64,000 nt of DNA from Pyramidobacter sp. YE332 (GCF_033060595.1 NZ_CP133038.1:2170001-2234000); one strand, 5' to 3'. Shown: positions 42,180-51,261, counted from the stretch's first letter. Made by a program: numbers and translations. Notes: a model not told the origin generated them from the letters alone.

Positions 42180-43399
42180 CGGCGGTTTTCTTCTTTCCTA
42201 TGGAGTTCTTCGGCGACGATCCCGGGCCAGATCTCTCTGAGGCGGTCGGCCAGGCGGCGCGTCAGAGCCGGATCGAGTCCGCCGCTCGACGCCGATACGG
42301 CGGCCGCGCCGCAATGAATCAGCGCGGGAAAGTAAAAAGTGCCCTCGGCGGCGTTGTCGGCGATGCTGACGGGGACGCCGCGTTTTTTCGCCGCGGCGGC
42401 GATCAGGCGGTTCTGTTCGCGATTGTCGGTGGCGGCCACGGCCAGGACCGCGCCGTCGAGGTCGCTCTCGCGCCATTCGCGCGCGGCGGTGTCGAAACCG
42501 TCCCATCCTTCGCAGAACGCGACGGCGACGGCGCGCACGTCGGCGCCGCAGCTTTTCAGCGTTTGCGCGCGCCGCAGGGCGACGGGGCCGCCGCCGATCA
42601 GCAGGGCTTTCTTGCCCTCGAGCGGCAGCAGCATCGGAAACAGCGGCGGACATTCGAGTTTCATCTCGCGCCGCAGCCACAGCATCGCTTCGTCGACAGT
42701 CGCCCCTTCTTCGTCACCGCGGCCGATAAGAATGACGCGCGCGCCGCGGTTCTGCGCCGCGCGCAGCTTTTCCTCCATGCCGCCGGACGCGCCGCCGTCC
42801 TTGGTGACGATCACCGTCGCGCCGGTGGCCGCGAGCATTTGCTCGTTCATGGCGGCGCTGAACGCTCCCTGCATGGCGATCAGGTGCCCAGCGTCGTAGC
42901 CCAGTGCCTCGCATTGGGCGATCACGTCCGACGTGGGCAGCACGCGGGCGAAAAGACGCTCCTTTGCGCGGCTTACGCCCGCGAAGGCCGGCAGCTCTTT
43001 GCTGCCCACCGTGAGCAGGACTTTCTCGCCGCCGCCGTCCAGCAGCGCCGCCGCCTCTTCCGGCGTGGCGACCGCGGTCACGTCGCCGAACAGCGGCGTT
43101 CTGGCGCGCGCCACGCGCAGCAGCTTCACGCCCGTGCGTTCGCAGGCGCGGCGCACGTTCTTCGTCACTTCCAGCGCGTAAGGGTGCGTGGCGTCGATCA
43201 CGTGGGTGACCTTCTCGGCACGGAACAGATCTTCCATGGCCGTTTCGTCGAGACGGCCCGTGAGCACGCGCACGTTTTCGAGCCCTTCAAGCAGCTTGGC
43301 GCCGTAAGCGGTGGCCACGCAGCAAACGGCCGGCACGCCGCGGCGCAGCAGTTCGCGCGCCTCGGTCGTGCCGCCGAAGACCAGCAGCCGCCCGTTCAT
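42176..43399 (-). CDS. cbiJ-sirC: Fused precorrin-6A reductase (CbiJ) and precorrin-2 dehydrogenase (SirC/CysG-N)
   Basis: 407 residues. The N-terminal half (about 1-245) is CbiJ: LLVFGGTTEARELLRRGV, THVIDATHPYALEVTKNVRR and MQGAFSAAMNEQMLAATGAT (shown in parts), followed by VTKDGGASGGMEEKLRAA. The C-terminal half (about 255-407) starts LPLEGKKALLIGGGPVALRR, a Rossmann GGGPVA motif, and contains AVAATDNREQNRLIAAAAKK and FPALIHCGAAAVSASSGGLD, typical of the siroheme/precorrin-2 dehydrogenase. One part reduces cobalt-precorrin-6A and the other oxidises precorrin-2 to sirohydrochlorin, so the fusion joins non-adjacent steps. A bypass to siroheme is also possible. Confidence 0.92.
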   Translation of the reverse strand: MNGRLLVFGGTTEARELLRRGVPAVCCVATAYGAKLLEGLENVRVLTGRLDETAMEDLFRAEKVTHVIDATHPYALEVTKNVRRACERTGVKLLRVARARTPLFGDVTAVATPEEAAALLDGGGEKVLLTVGSKELPAFAGVSRAKERLFARVLPTSDVIAQCEALGYDAGHLIAMQGAFSAAMNEQMLAATGATVIVTKDGGASGGMEEKLRAAQNRGARVILIGRGDEEGATVDEAMLWLRREMKLECPPLFPMLLPLEGKKALLIGGGPVALRRAQTLKSCGADVRAVAVAFCEGWDGFDTAAREWRESDLDGAVLAVAATDNREQNRLIAAAAKKRGVPVSIADNAAEGTFYFPALIHCGAAAVSASSGGLDPALTRRLADRLREIWPGIVAEELHRKEENRR

Positions 43400-44118
43400 G
43401 GCCGCTGATAGCCGCGCGGCGTGACGAGGCGGCCGTCGAGGAATTTCGTGGCGCTGCTGCCGACGATGGCCGTGCAGAACATGTCGAGCTTCTCGTCGGC
43501 GAGTGCCCCCAGCGTGGTCAGATGCGCCTCTTCGCCGTCGCGCCCGGCGCTGCGCACCCAGCCAGCCGCCGTGTCGGCGCTTTTCGTCTTCAGCAGCGTT
43601 TCGCAGGCCAGACGCAGATTGTCGGGACGCCCGCGGCTCATGGGGTTGTAAAGGCAGATCACGAAATCGCCGGCCGCGGCCGCTTCGAGGCGGCGCGCGA
43701 TCAGCTTCCACGGCGTGAGCAGGTCGCTGAGGCTGACGACGGCGAAGTCGTGCGTCAGCGGCGCGCCGAGCACGGCCGCGGCGGCGCAGGCCGCCGTGAC
43801 GCCGGGCACGACGGTCACCTCGTCGCGTCCCGCCGCCACTTCGAGCATAATGCCCGCCATGCCGTACACGCCGGGGTCGCCGCTGGAAACGACGCCTACC
43901 GTGCTCCCCGCCAGCGAACGGCGCAGCGCGTCTTCGCAGCGCTGCACTTCGCCCTTCATGGGCGAGACGACCAGTTCCTTGCGTCCCTCGAAACGGGGCG
44001 CGATCAGGTCGACGTACGTTTTGTAGCCGACGATGACGTCGCATTGTTCCAGCGCCGCGAGCGCGCGCGGCGTCAGCTGGTCTTCGCCTCCGGGGCCGAG
44101 GCCGACGACGTAGATCAT
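43396..44118 (-). CDS. cbiH: Cobalt-precorrin-3 C17-methyltransferase
   Basis: 240 residues of the SAM-dependent tetrapyrrole methylase fold: MIYVVGLGPGGEDQLTPRAL, GYKTYVDLI, VGVVSSGDPGVYGMAGIMLE and VTVVPGVTAACAAAAVLGAP. FVICLYNPMSRGRPDNLRLA is specific for the CobJ/CbiH group. It methylates C17 and drives ring contraction with CbiG. It overlaps cbiG and cbiJ-sirC by 4 bases each. Confidence 0.96.
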   Translation of the reverse strand: MIYVVGLGPGGEDQLTPRALAALEQCDVIVGYKTYVDLIAPRFEGRKELVVSPMKGEVQRCEDALRRSLAGSTVGVVSSGDPGVYGMAGIMLEVAAGRDEVTVVPGVTAACAAAAVLGAPLTHDFAVVSLSDLLTPWKLIARRLEAAAAGDFVICLYNPMSRGRPDNLRLACETLLKTKSADTAAGWVRSAGRDGEEAHLTTLGALADEKLDMFCTAIVGSSATKFLDGRLVTPRGYQRP

Positions 44119-45116
44119 GCTTGCGCCTCCGTATCAGAAACGTTCTTCATGGATGGGTCCGCCTTCTCCGTGTGATCGAAAAATTTTCGCCGCGCCAGCG
44201 CGAAAGTGACGCCGGGATAGCGCGCTTTGCCGCGCAGCAAAACGCCGAGCCCCGAAGCCAGAACGGCCGCCCGTTCGCAGACGTTGCCCACGCCCGTGAC
44301 GTCGAGGACTTTTTGCGAATGAGAGAACTGCCCCGGCACGGCGGCGAGTTCCGCGGCCGGGAACGTGAGAAAGGGAACGCCCAGCTCGCGCGCCAAATCC
44401 GCCAAGCAGGGTTCGTTCTTTTTCAGGTCGATGGAAGCCAACGCGCAAAGCGACAATTTCGAGACTCCCGCGCCGCTTAAAAAATCGTCCAGCGCCGCGC
44501 GCAGAGCCGCGCTCGTCGTACCGCGCTTGCAGCCGACGCCGAGCGCAAGGTTGCGCGGCCGCAGCCACAGCGTCACCGGCCAGGGCGCGGGCTGTTCCAT
44601 TTCGGTGACGGCGACGCCGATTTTTTCGCCGTCGAGCGCGGCCGCGGAAACGCTTTTGACCGTGCCGATGTTTTCGATGGCGCAGTCGTGTTCTTTCGCC
44701 CACGCGTCCACGGCTTCGACCTTATGGACGTCGGTCGCCGTGGTGATTATCGGACGGCCGCCCGTCAGCGCCGCGACGCGGCGCGCCAGCTCGTTGGCGC
44801 CGCCGAGATGCCCCGAAAGCAGCGAGATCACGTTCCGTCCCCGATCGTCGAGACAGACGACCGCGGGGTCGCGCGTCTTGTCCTTCAGGCACGGAGCGAC
44901 GGCGCGCACAGCGATGCCGCAGGCCGAGACGAATACCAGCGCGTCGCTGGAGGAAAAACGTTCGCGCGTCCAGACGGCGATCGAGCCCGTCAGAGGCGAG
45001 ACGTCTCCGCCGGCGTAGCGGGGCGGGGCCCAGGCCCGCCCGCCGAGACGGGCGGCGATCAGCCGGGCCAGTTCCGTCCCGTCGCGCGTGAAGGCGACGG
45101 CGTGAAGGGACGTCAT
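44115..45116 (-). CDS. cbiG: Cobalt-precorrin-5A hydrolase
   Basis: 333 residues. The N-terminal domain (about 1-110) includes LVFVSACGIAVRAVAPCLKD and DDRGRNVISLLSGHLGGANE. The middle region has GGRPIITTATDVHKVEAVDAW. The C-terminal CbiG_C domain (about 205-320) starts LALGVGCKRGTTSAALRAAL and has SIDLKKNEPCLADLARELGV. The enzyme opens the delta-lactone and expels acetaldehyde, a mark of the anaerobic, early-cobalt pathway. ATG 45116 is preferred over longer frames. Confidence 0.95.
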   Translation of the reverse strand: MTSLHAVAFTRDGTELARLIAARLGGRAWAPPRYAGGDVSPLTGSIAVWTRERFSSSDALVFVSACGIAVRAVAPCLKDKTRDPAVVCLDDRGRNVISLLSGHLGGANELARRVAALTGGRPIITTATDVHKVEAVDAWAKEHDCAIENIGTVKSVSAAALDGEKIGVAVTEMEQPAPWPVTLWLRPRNLALGVGCKRGTTSAALRAALDDFLSGAGVSKLSLCALASIDLKKNEPCLADLARELGVPFLTFPAAELAAVPGQFSHSQKVLDVTGVGNVCERAAVLASGLGVLLRGKARYPGVTFALARRKFFDHTEKADPSMKNVSDTEAQA

Positions 45117-45868
45117 CGGCTGGCCTTGCGGAAGCCGTGCGAGAACGAGGCGTCGTAGAGCTTCGACAGCTCGTAGTCCTCGCCGAGGAATCCACCCACG
45201 AGGATCAGCGCCGTGCTGCGGACGCCCGCTTCCGCCGCCATGGCCGCGATGGTCGAAACGTCGCCGCGCAGCACCTTCTGTTCGGGCCACGACGCCTTGT
45301 AGACCACGGCCGCGGGCGTGTCGGGCGCGTAACCGCCCCGCATCAGCGCCGCGCAGGTCTCTTCCAGCAGACCGGAGGAAAGGAACAGCGCCATCGAAGC
45401 GCCGTGAGAGGCCAGCGACGCCAGCTTCTCGCCGGGAGGTACCGGCGTGCGCCCCTCCATGCGCGTGATGATCAGCGTCTGGCTGACGGACGGCAACGTG
45501 TATTCCGCCTCCACGGCGGCCGCGGCGGCGCAGAACGAACTGACGCCGGGCGTGATGTCGTAGGCGACGCCCAACGCTTTGAGCCGGTCGATCTGCTCGC
45601 GGATCGCGCCGTAGATCGACGGGTCGCCGGTGTGCAGCCGTACCACTTCAAGGCCGCGGCGGTCGGCGTCGGCCATTTTCTCTATCACCTCGTCCAGCGT
45701 CATCGAAGCGCTGTTGTAGATCTCGCAGCCTGCGGGCGTGCCGTTCAGCAGTTCGGGATTGACCAGCGAACCGGCGTAGATCACCATGCCCGCCCGCGCC
45801 AGCAGTTTCGCGCCGCGCAGCGTGATCAGGTCGGGCGCGCCGGGGCCGGCGCCGACAAAGTGGATCAT
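45113..45868 (-). CDS. cbiF: Cobalt-precorrin-4 C11-methyltransferase
   Basis: 251 residues. MIHFVGAGPGAPDLITLRGA, VIYAGSLVNPELL, VVRLHTGDPSIYGAIREQID and YDITPGVSSFCAAAAAVEAE are the CobM/CbiF signatures; SQTLIITRMEGRTPVPPGE follows. It transfers a methyl group from SAM to C11. It overlaps cbiG by 4 bases and begins one base before the cbiET stop. Confidence 0.97.
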   Translation of the reverse strand: MIHFVGAGPGAPDLITLRGAKLLARAGMVIYAGSLVNPELLNGTPAGCEIYNSASMTLDEVIEKMADADRRGLEVVRLHTGDPSIYGAIREQIDRLKALGVAYDITPGVSSFCAAAAAVEAEYTLPSVSQTLIITRMEGRTPVPPGEKLASLASHGASMALFLSSGLLEETCAALMRGGYAPDTPAAVVYKASWPEQKVLRGDVSTIAAMAAEAGVRSTALILVGGFLGEDYELSKLYDASFSHGFRKASR

Positions 45869-45869
45869 G

Positions 45870-47099
45870 TTATCGTCCTTCTTTCTGTATGCCGGCGGTG
45901 AACGCCGAAAAGATGGTGACGGGGTTCTGCGCGGCCATGATGAGCGTGCCGCCGATCTTTTTGGCGCGGCCGACTGCCACCTGTACGGCGTCGAAATCAT
46001 GGAAGCCGGCTCCGGCGAGGTTCTCGGCCGCGGCCGCGTAGGTTTTGAAGGCTACCGCCGAGACGACGACACGGATCCCTTCGCCGAGCGCGGCGACGGC
46101 GCGCAGCAGCTCCGGCAGTTCCGGGCCGCTGCCGCCGACGAAGACGTGCGTGGGGCGCGGCAGCGACGGCAGCACGGCGGCGTTGTCGCCCTCGTACAGC
46201 GCGACGTTGTGCCGGTGGAACTTTCTGACGTTGCGGGCGATCAGCGCCGCGGCTGCGGGATTTTTCTCCACGGCGCAGACCCGACCGTCTGCGCAGAACA
46301 GCGCCGCCGCGACCGTCACCGAGCCAGTGCCCGCGCCCAGATCCCAGAGCGTCGAATCGCGGCGCAGACGCAGCTCGTCGAGGATCGCCGAGCGCACGGT
46401 CTCGCGCGTCATCGGCACGTCCGCGCGGAGAAAATCGTCGTCTCGCGGGCGCGCCTGCGGCGCGCTCCACGGCGAAGGATTTTCGATCAGAACCAACGAC
46501 AGATCGTCGTATTCCCGCGCCGCCAGTTCCGCGGGAGAACCGCGGCTGAGGCGCTGGTCGCCGTAGCTGAGCCGCTCGCCGACGGTGAGACGCAGGTGGT
46601 CCATGTCCCAGTCGGCAAGCAGGCGGCAGAGGCGGCGCGGGTTCCACTGCGGCCCGCAGAAGAAGATCGTCTTTCTGTTCTGGTCGGCGGCGTCGAGGAC
46701 CTTCGCCTCGCCGAGATCGCGCCCGTGCCCGGAGAGGACAACGGCGTCGATCCACGTTTCGCGTGCGGCGGCGCACAGGCTTTGCAGCGAACTGACGCCG
46801 GGGATCACTTCGAGGTCGTCGCCGGGGAAGCGTTTTTTGAGCAGCGGCAGTAAACTGAACACGCCCGCGTCGCCGGAGACGAGCACGGCCACGGAATTTC
46901 GGTCGAGCGCGGCGTCGACGGCGGCAAACGTCTCCTCGAATTTGCCGAGGGCGATGACGTTGGGATGGCCGCCCGCCAGCGCGCGATGGCGCGGCGCGGC
47001 GACCACACACCCGGCGCGCCGGATCGTTTCGCGCGCGGCGGACGTCAGTTGATCGGCGCCGCCCGGGCCGACGCCGACGACGAAAAGTTTATTGCGCAT
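45870..47099 (-). CDS. cbiET: Fused cobalt-precorrin C5- and C15-methyltransferase (CbiE-CbiT)
   Basis: 409 residues. The CbiE part (about 1-205) has LFVVGVGPGGADQLTSAARE, VSGDAGVFSLLPLLKKRFPG and EVIPGVSSLQSLCAAARETW. The CbiT part (about 215-400) is a Rossmann-type methyltransferase with MTRETVRSAILDELRL and the SAM loop LWDLGAGTGSVTVAAALF, then VCAVEKNPAAAALI and HVFVGGSGPELPELL. The fusion, equivalent to CobL, methylates C5 and C15 and decarboxylates the C12 side chain. It overlaps cbiD by 11 bases. Confidence 0.96.
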   Translation of the reverse strand: MRNKLFVVGVGPGGADQLTSAARETIRRAGCVVAAPRHRALAGGHPNVIALGKFEETFAAVDAALDRNSVAVLVSGDAGVFSLLPLLKKRFPGDDLEVIPGVSSLQSLCAAARETWIDAVVLSGHGRDLGEAKVLDAADQNRKTIFFCGPQWNPRRLCRLLADWDMDHLRLTVGERLSYGDQRLSRGSPAELAAREYDDLSLVLIENPSPWSAPQARPRDDDFLRADVPMTRETVRSAILDELRLRRDSTLWDLGAGTGSVTVAAALFCADGRVCAVEKNPAAAALIARNVRKFHRHNVALYEGDNAAVLPSLPRPTHVFVGGSGPELPELLRAVAALGEGIRVVVSAVAFKTYAAAAENLAGAGFHDFDAVQVAVGRAKKIGGTLIMAAQNPVTIFSAFTAGIQKEGR

Positions 47100-48189
47100 G
47101 GGCGAGTTCCTCCGCGAAGGCCGCCGCGCCGGCGCTCGCGCCCAGCAGTCGGCCCTGATTGTCGATAAAAGCGGCTTCCACGGCGAGGTCGCCGAACATC
47201 CGCTCGCGGCAGCGCTTTGCCGTCACCTCGGCCAGCGTCGTCCAAAGGAAGTCGAGCTTTTCTTCGCGGACGATCTGCATGGCGACCTCGGTCGTAGTGC
47301 TCTCGTAAAGTTTCCTGACGATCTCGCGTCCCGCTCCGGCCAGAGCGGCCTGCGTGCAGAGGGCTTCGCGGCGGCCGTCGCCGGTGCGGTTGTAGGTGTC
47401 GAACGTTCCCGCGGCAACCTTGAGCAGCTTACCGGGGTGGCCGCAGATCAGCGCGCGTTCGAACTTGAGCCGCAGCGCCTCGTCGAGCACAAAGCCGATG
47501 TAGTTGCCCGTGTGCATGATGACGCGCCCGCCGATGTTCCATACGTGCCGCATGGCCTTTTCGCCGCTGTTGCCGAAGCACAGGCCGACGCACTTCAGCC
47601 CCGACGAAGCGAACGTGCTCAGTTCCAGCAAGAACGAAGCGTAGACCGACTCGACGTTGTACGGCTTGACGATGCCTGTGGTGCCCAGCACCGACAAACC
47701 GCCGGCGATGCCGAGACGGGGGTTGAACGTGTGCGCGGCCTTTTCTTCGCCTCCGGGGATGGAGACGGTGACGCAGGCGCGGCGCGGGCCGATGACGGCG
47801 CGCAGCGCCTCTTCGATCATTTGGCGCGGCACGGGATTGACGGCCGCTTCGCCGACGGGGATTTTCAGCCCCGGCAGCGTCACTGTGCCCACGCCCGGGC
47901 CGGCCCTGAAGGAGACGGGGCCGTCGCCGTCGCCCAGTTCCACCGACGAGATCACCGTCATGCCGTCGGTGGCGTCGGGGTCGTCGCCGGCATCCTTGAC
48001 GACGCCGCAGGCCGGAAAGGCGTACTCGACGATGTCGAGCGTGAGTTCCTTGCCGGCGGGCGTGACGATGCGCACCTGCGCGGGGCACCGCCCCGTCGTC
48101 AGGCGCAGCGCCGAAGCCTGCGCGGCCGCGGCGGCGCAGCTGCCGGTGGTGAAACCTTCGCGCAGGCCACGGCTATCGTGTAATTCCAT
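47089..48189 (-). CDS. cbiD: Cobalt-precorrin-5B C1-methyltransferase
   Basis: 366 residues. LREGFTTGSCAAAAAQASAL is the CbiD N-terminal signature. DAGDDPDATDGMTVISSVEL, GTTGIVKPYNVESVYASFLL and ALICGHPGKLLKVAAGTFDT (HPGKLLK) are conserved. This enzyme is specific to the anaerobic pathway. It overlaps cbiC by 17 bases and cbiET by 11. Confidence 0.96.
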   Translation of the reverse strand: MELHDSRGLREGFTTGSCAAAAAQASALRLTTGRCPAQVRIVTPAGKELTLDIVEYAFPACGVVKDAGDDPDATDGMTVISSVELGDGDGPVSFRAGPGVGTVTLPGLKIPVGEAAVNPVPRQMIEEALRAVIGPRRACVTVSIPGGEEKAAHTFNPRLGIAGGLSVLGTTGIVKPYNVESVYASFLLELSTFASSGLKCVGLCFGNSGEKAMRHVWNIGGRVIMHTGNYIGFVLDEALRLKFERALICGHPGKLLKVAAGTFDTYNRTGDGRREALCTQAALAGAGREIVRKLYESTTTEVAMQIVREEKLDFLWTTLAEVTAKRCRERMFGDLAVEAAFIDNQGRLLGASAGAAAFAEELAHAQ

Positions 48190-48784
48190 AGAGCAGCGCG
48201 TTGAGGACCGCCGAGGCGACGGCGGAGCCGCCCTTGCGTCCCATGGCGGCGATCGAGGGCACGGCGGTGCGCGCCAGGCGTTCCTTGGACTCGATCACGT
48301 TGACGAAACCGACGGGCACGCCGACGACCAACGCCGGACGGGCCTCGCCCGCGTCGATCAGCTCGCAGAGGCGGATCAGCGCCGTCGGCGCGTTGCCGAT
48401 GGCGAAGATGGCCTGCGGCGTCTCGCGCACGGCCGCCTCCATGCTCACCACGGCGCGGGTGACGCCGCGCGACGCGGCTTCTTCGCGGACGGCGGCGTCC
48501 GACATGCGGCAGACGACCTGCACGCCCAGCGTCTGGCAGGCTTTTTTGTTGACGCCGGCGGCGGCCATCATCGTATCGGTGACAATGGTCGTCCCGGCGC
48601 GGAGCGCTTCGCGGGCGCGCCCGACCACGTTCGGCGTGAAGCGCAGGTTCTTCTGGAACTCGAAATCGGCGGTCGTATGGATGACGCGCATGACCACGGG
48701 CAGGTTCTCCTCCGGTCCTTGCCACGGTTCCATTTCGGCGACGATCGTTCTCATGCTCGCCTGTTCGATCTCTTCCGGTCTCAC
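48173..48784 (-). CDS. cbiC: Cobalt-precorrin-8 methylmutase
   Basis: 203 residues from GTG 48784, preceded by AGAGGTGA. The order is PEEIEQASMRTIVAEM, VVMRVIHTTADFEFQKNLRF with the catalytic His, TTIVTDTMMAAAGVNK, and ALVVGVPVGFVNVIESKERL. It moves the methyl group from C11 to C12, forming cobyrinate. The longer open frame upstream belongs to the membrane-protein gene in another register and is not part of it. Confidence 0.95.
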   Translation of the reverse strand: MRPEEIEQASMRTIVAEMEPWQGPEENLPVVMRVIHTTADFEFQKNLRFTPNVVGRAREALRAGTTIVTDTMMAAAGVNKKACQTLGVQVVCRMSDAAVREEAASRGVTRAVVSMEAAVRETPQAIFAIGNAPTALIRLCELIDAGEARPALVVGVPVGFVNVIESKERLARTAVPSIAAMGRKGGSAVASAVLNALLYGITR

Positions 48785-48816
48785 AGCGTTCACCTCTTCT
48801 AAGGCAAAATTTCGTT

Positions 48817-49710
48817 TCACAGACACAGCGGCAGCGCCGCCAGCGCCAGCGTCAGCAGGCTGAGCGCGGCCGACGCGGCGACGTTCCACAGCAGCATGGA
48901 CTGGGCGACGGCGCGCGGGAAAAAGCCGAAGTAATAGCCGGCGTTGGTGCGCACGAGCCGCGTGATCAGGCTCAGGCTGTTGCCGAAAAGCAGCGCGAAA
49001 ACCGCCTGCGCGGTCGACAGCTCGCCCGCGGCCAGACTGCCCCCGGCCAGCGCCAGCGCCGCGGAAACGTGGGCGAAAGACGCCGCCGCCACCGCCATGG
49101 CGGGCAGGGGGAAAAAGGCGCTGCCGCGCAGCCAGAGCTGTAGATATTTTTCCGCCCATGGCACGACGAGCACGGCGAGCGCGTAGAAGAACCACGCCAG
49201 CGGCAGCGTTTTCAGCAGCTTGAAGCCGAATCTCCGCGCCGTTTCGCCGCCCGCCGCCGTTTCTTCCAGAGGCCGGTCGTCGTGTTCGCCGCGGTTGAGA
49301 ATGAAAAGCTCGAGCGCGAATTTCGCCGCCGAGCGGAACAGCAGCGTCAGCGCGAAGAACGCGCCCGCCCAGCCGGCCAGACTGCACGACAAAACCATCG
49401 TCGCGACCCAGCGGCGCGCGTAGGCCGGAAAAGCCAGCAGCAGCGTGCCCCATTTGGCCGTGCGCGGCGAAATGCGCCCGCTGTCCAGCGCCGAAGCTAC
49501 CACGGCGGCGCCGGCTTTCGACGAGCCGATGCTGACGGTCAGCGCCGCGCCGAGCGTAGCGCCGATGCCCCATCGTTTCAGCCAGGGCAGGGCGCGCCGC
49601 AGCGCTTTGTCCGCCAGCCCCGTGCGGACGATCAGCGCGCCGATCAGAAAACCGGCGAGAATGTCGATCGTCAGCCGCAGTTCGCCGCGGAGCAGACGCG
49701 CCCAGTCCAT
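48817..49710 (-). CDS. Nucleoside-recognition (Gate) domain membrane protein within the cobalamin operon
   Basis: 297 residues with about eight hydrophobic segments. IGATLGAALTVSIGSSKAGA and AFPAYARRWVATMVLSCSLA form paired helices with the Gate-domain pattern; a charged loop (RGEHDDRPLEETAAGGE) splits the protein. It lies between cbiL and cbiC in the operon, so a part in cobalt or corrinoid movement is likely. It has no sequence motif of CbiM/CbiQ or NikA-type cobalt carriers. Start 49710 lacks a strong ribosome-binding site, but its ATG lies 3 bases from the cbiL stop. Confidence 0.75.
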   Translation of the reverse strand: MDWARLLRGELRLTIDILAGFLIGALIVRTGLADKALRRALPWLKRWGIGATLGAALTVSIGSSKAGAAVVASALDSGRISPRTAKWGTLLLAFPAYARRWVATMVLSCSLAGWAGAFFALTLLFRSAAKFALELFILNRGEHDDRPLEETAAGGETARRFGFKLLKTLPLAWFFYALAVLVVPWAEKYLQLWLRGSAFFPLPAMAVAAASFAHVSAALALAGGSLAAGELSTAQAVFALLFGNSLSLITRLVRTNAGYYFGFFPRAVAQSMLLWNVAASAALSLLTLALAALPLCL

Positions 49711-49712
49711 GG

Positions 49713-50402
49713 TCAGCGCCACAGCAGCAGGATCGAAAGGTATTCCTCGGCGGGGCCCAGGGCCGCGGCGTCCGTGAAGATCTTTTGGTCGGGCAGACCG
49801 GCGCGGTCGATACGCAAAATCTTGTTCCACGGGCCGGCTTCTTCCACCGTCGAGCGGAGCTGTCCACGCAGCGCGCAGGGCTTGTAGACCGCGGCGGCGT
49901 CGGCCGCTTTCAGCGCAGCGGCGATCCGTTCGCGCGACGCCGTGGCGGGGACGATGGCGAGGATCTCGCTCCCCATGGCGAGGAACGAGCCGGACTTCGC
50001 CGCGGCCAGGCAGTGCGCCGAGATGCCGGGCGTCAGCTCGAGTTCCAGTTCGGGGACGATCTGCTTCCACAGCTCGTAAAGGTAGAAACCCGTGGCGTAG
50101 AGCGTAGAGTCGCCGATCACGGGCAACACGACCGTCTCGGCGTTTTGCCAGAGAGGGCGCAGCTCTTCCAGCTGCGCTTTCAGCGCCGCGTCGCGGGATG
50201 TCGCGTCGCCGGTCATCGGAAACAACACCGGCGTCGTTTTCAGATCGGGCAGATGCGGTCGTACGGCCTGTTCGGCCACGCTGGCCCGTTCCGCATGAGA
50301 ATGGGGGCTGAGCACCAGGTCGGCCCGCTCGATCAGTTTCAGCGCGCCGGCGGTGACGAGATCGGGATCGCCGGGACCGACGCCGGCAACGATAAATTTC
50401 AT
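49713..50402 (-). CDS. cbiL: Cobalt-factor-II C20-methyltransferase
   Basis: 229 residues. FIVAGVGPGDPDLVTAGALK begins the methylase fold; VVLPVIGDSTLYATGFYLYE and LELTPGISAHCLAAAKSGSF identify CbiL/CobI. LPVIGDSTLY replaces the usual VAFLTLGDP pattern, as in this subgroup. It methylates C20 after cobalt insertion. It is the first corrin-ring enzyme after the transporter genes. Confidence 0.95.
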   Translation of the reverse strand: MKFIVAGVGPGDPDLVTAGALKLIERADLVLSPHSHAERASVAEQAVRPHLPDLKTTPVLFPMTGDATSRDAALKAQLEELRPLWQNAETVVLPVIGDSTLYATGFYLYELWKQIVPELELELTPGISAHCLAAAKSGSFLAMGSEILAIVPATASRERIAAALKAADAAAVYKPCALRGQLRSTVEEAGPWNKILRIDRAGLPDQKIFTDAAALGPAEEYLSILLLWR

Positions 50403-50406
50403 GGGA

Positions 50407-51261
50407 TCACTCTCCGTAAAAAATGCGGATCAATTCCGCCCCGCCCGTTTTGAGCCCAAGCAGCGAGGGACGGCTCAGCCAGTACTCGGGGATCTGCGCG
50501 AGCTTGACGGAAGCGAGCGCCGCCGCCCACGGGCGGGCTTTGACTTCGTCGAGCGAGGCGCGGTTCATCGGCCCGTGCTGGACGAGGTAGACGTCCAGTC
50601 CCCCGGCGAGCAGCTTCATGACGCGCTCTACTCCCCAGGGAGCGACGGCGCTGCCGCGGCGGATCGGTTCGGCTTCCGCGGCGGCGTTCGCGCCTCCGGC
50701 CAGTTCGATCAGATGCGCCGCCCACGAATCGGGGGAACAGGTGTGCAGTTCCTTGGCCGTGGCTTCGACGAAGACCGACGGCGCGGGGCGGCCGCCTCGT
50801 CGCGCCGCCGCTGCCTGCCGGATTTCATCGCAGGCTTGCGCGAACTGGGCTTCCGCCGCCTGCGGAGCAACGCCGATCAGCGGCGCCAGCGCCCGCAGGT
50901 AGGCGGTGAAAGAGTCCCACGAGGGCGGATCGACGCGCATGACGGGAACTCCGGCGCGTTCGAGCACGCCGCGCAGTTCGGGATTTTGCTTTTCCACCAG
51001 CGTACGCGTCAGCACGAGATCCGGCTTGAGCGCCAGCAGCGCCTCGGCGCCGACGTTGAGGGCGAAGCGCGGCAGATCGGTGAGGCGCGATGGTTCGTCG
51101 TTTTTCGACAGCGCGATCAACCTTCCCTCGCCGCCCAGGGCGATAATGTTGTCGGTGTGCCCCGAATAGAGCGAAACGATGCGCTCGTAAGCCGTCGCCG
51201 GCGCGGCCCAAACGAACGCCATCAGAAAAATGATCAGCGTTTTTTTGAAGAAGGATGCCAT
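50407..51261 (-). CDS. btuF: ABC transporter solute-binding protein, BtuF/cobalamin or cobalt-chelate type
   Basis: 284 residues. A signal peptide (about 1-24, ending PATA) precedes a type-III binding fold: YERIVSLYSGHTDNIIALGG, LLALKPDLVLTRTLVEKQNP and a long connecting helix, then FVEATAKELHTCSPDSWAAH and VYLVQHGPMNRASL. This fold binds cobalamin, haem or siderophore. Its operon and the B12 riboswitch favour a corrinoid. It overlaps btuD by 28 bases. Confidence 0.85.
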   Translation of the reverse strand: MASFFKKTLIIFLMAFVWAAPATAYERIVSLYSGHTDNIIALGGEGRLIALSKNDEPSRLTDLPRFALNVGAEALLALKPDLVLTRTLVEKQNPELRGVLERAGVPVMRVDPPSWDSFTAYLRALAPLIGVAPQAAEAQFAQACDEIRQAAAARRGGRPAPSVFVEATAKELHTCSPDSWAAHLIELAGGANAAAEAEPIRRGSAVAPWGVERVMKLLAGGLDVYLVQHGPMNRASLDEVKARPWAAALASVKLAQIPEYWLSRPSLLGLKTGGAELIRIFYGE

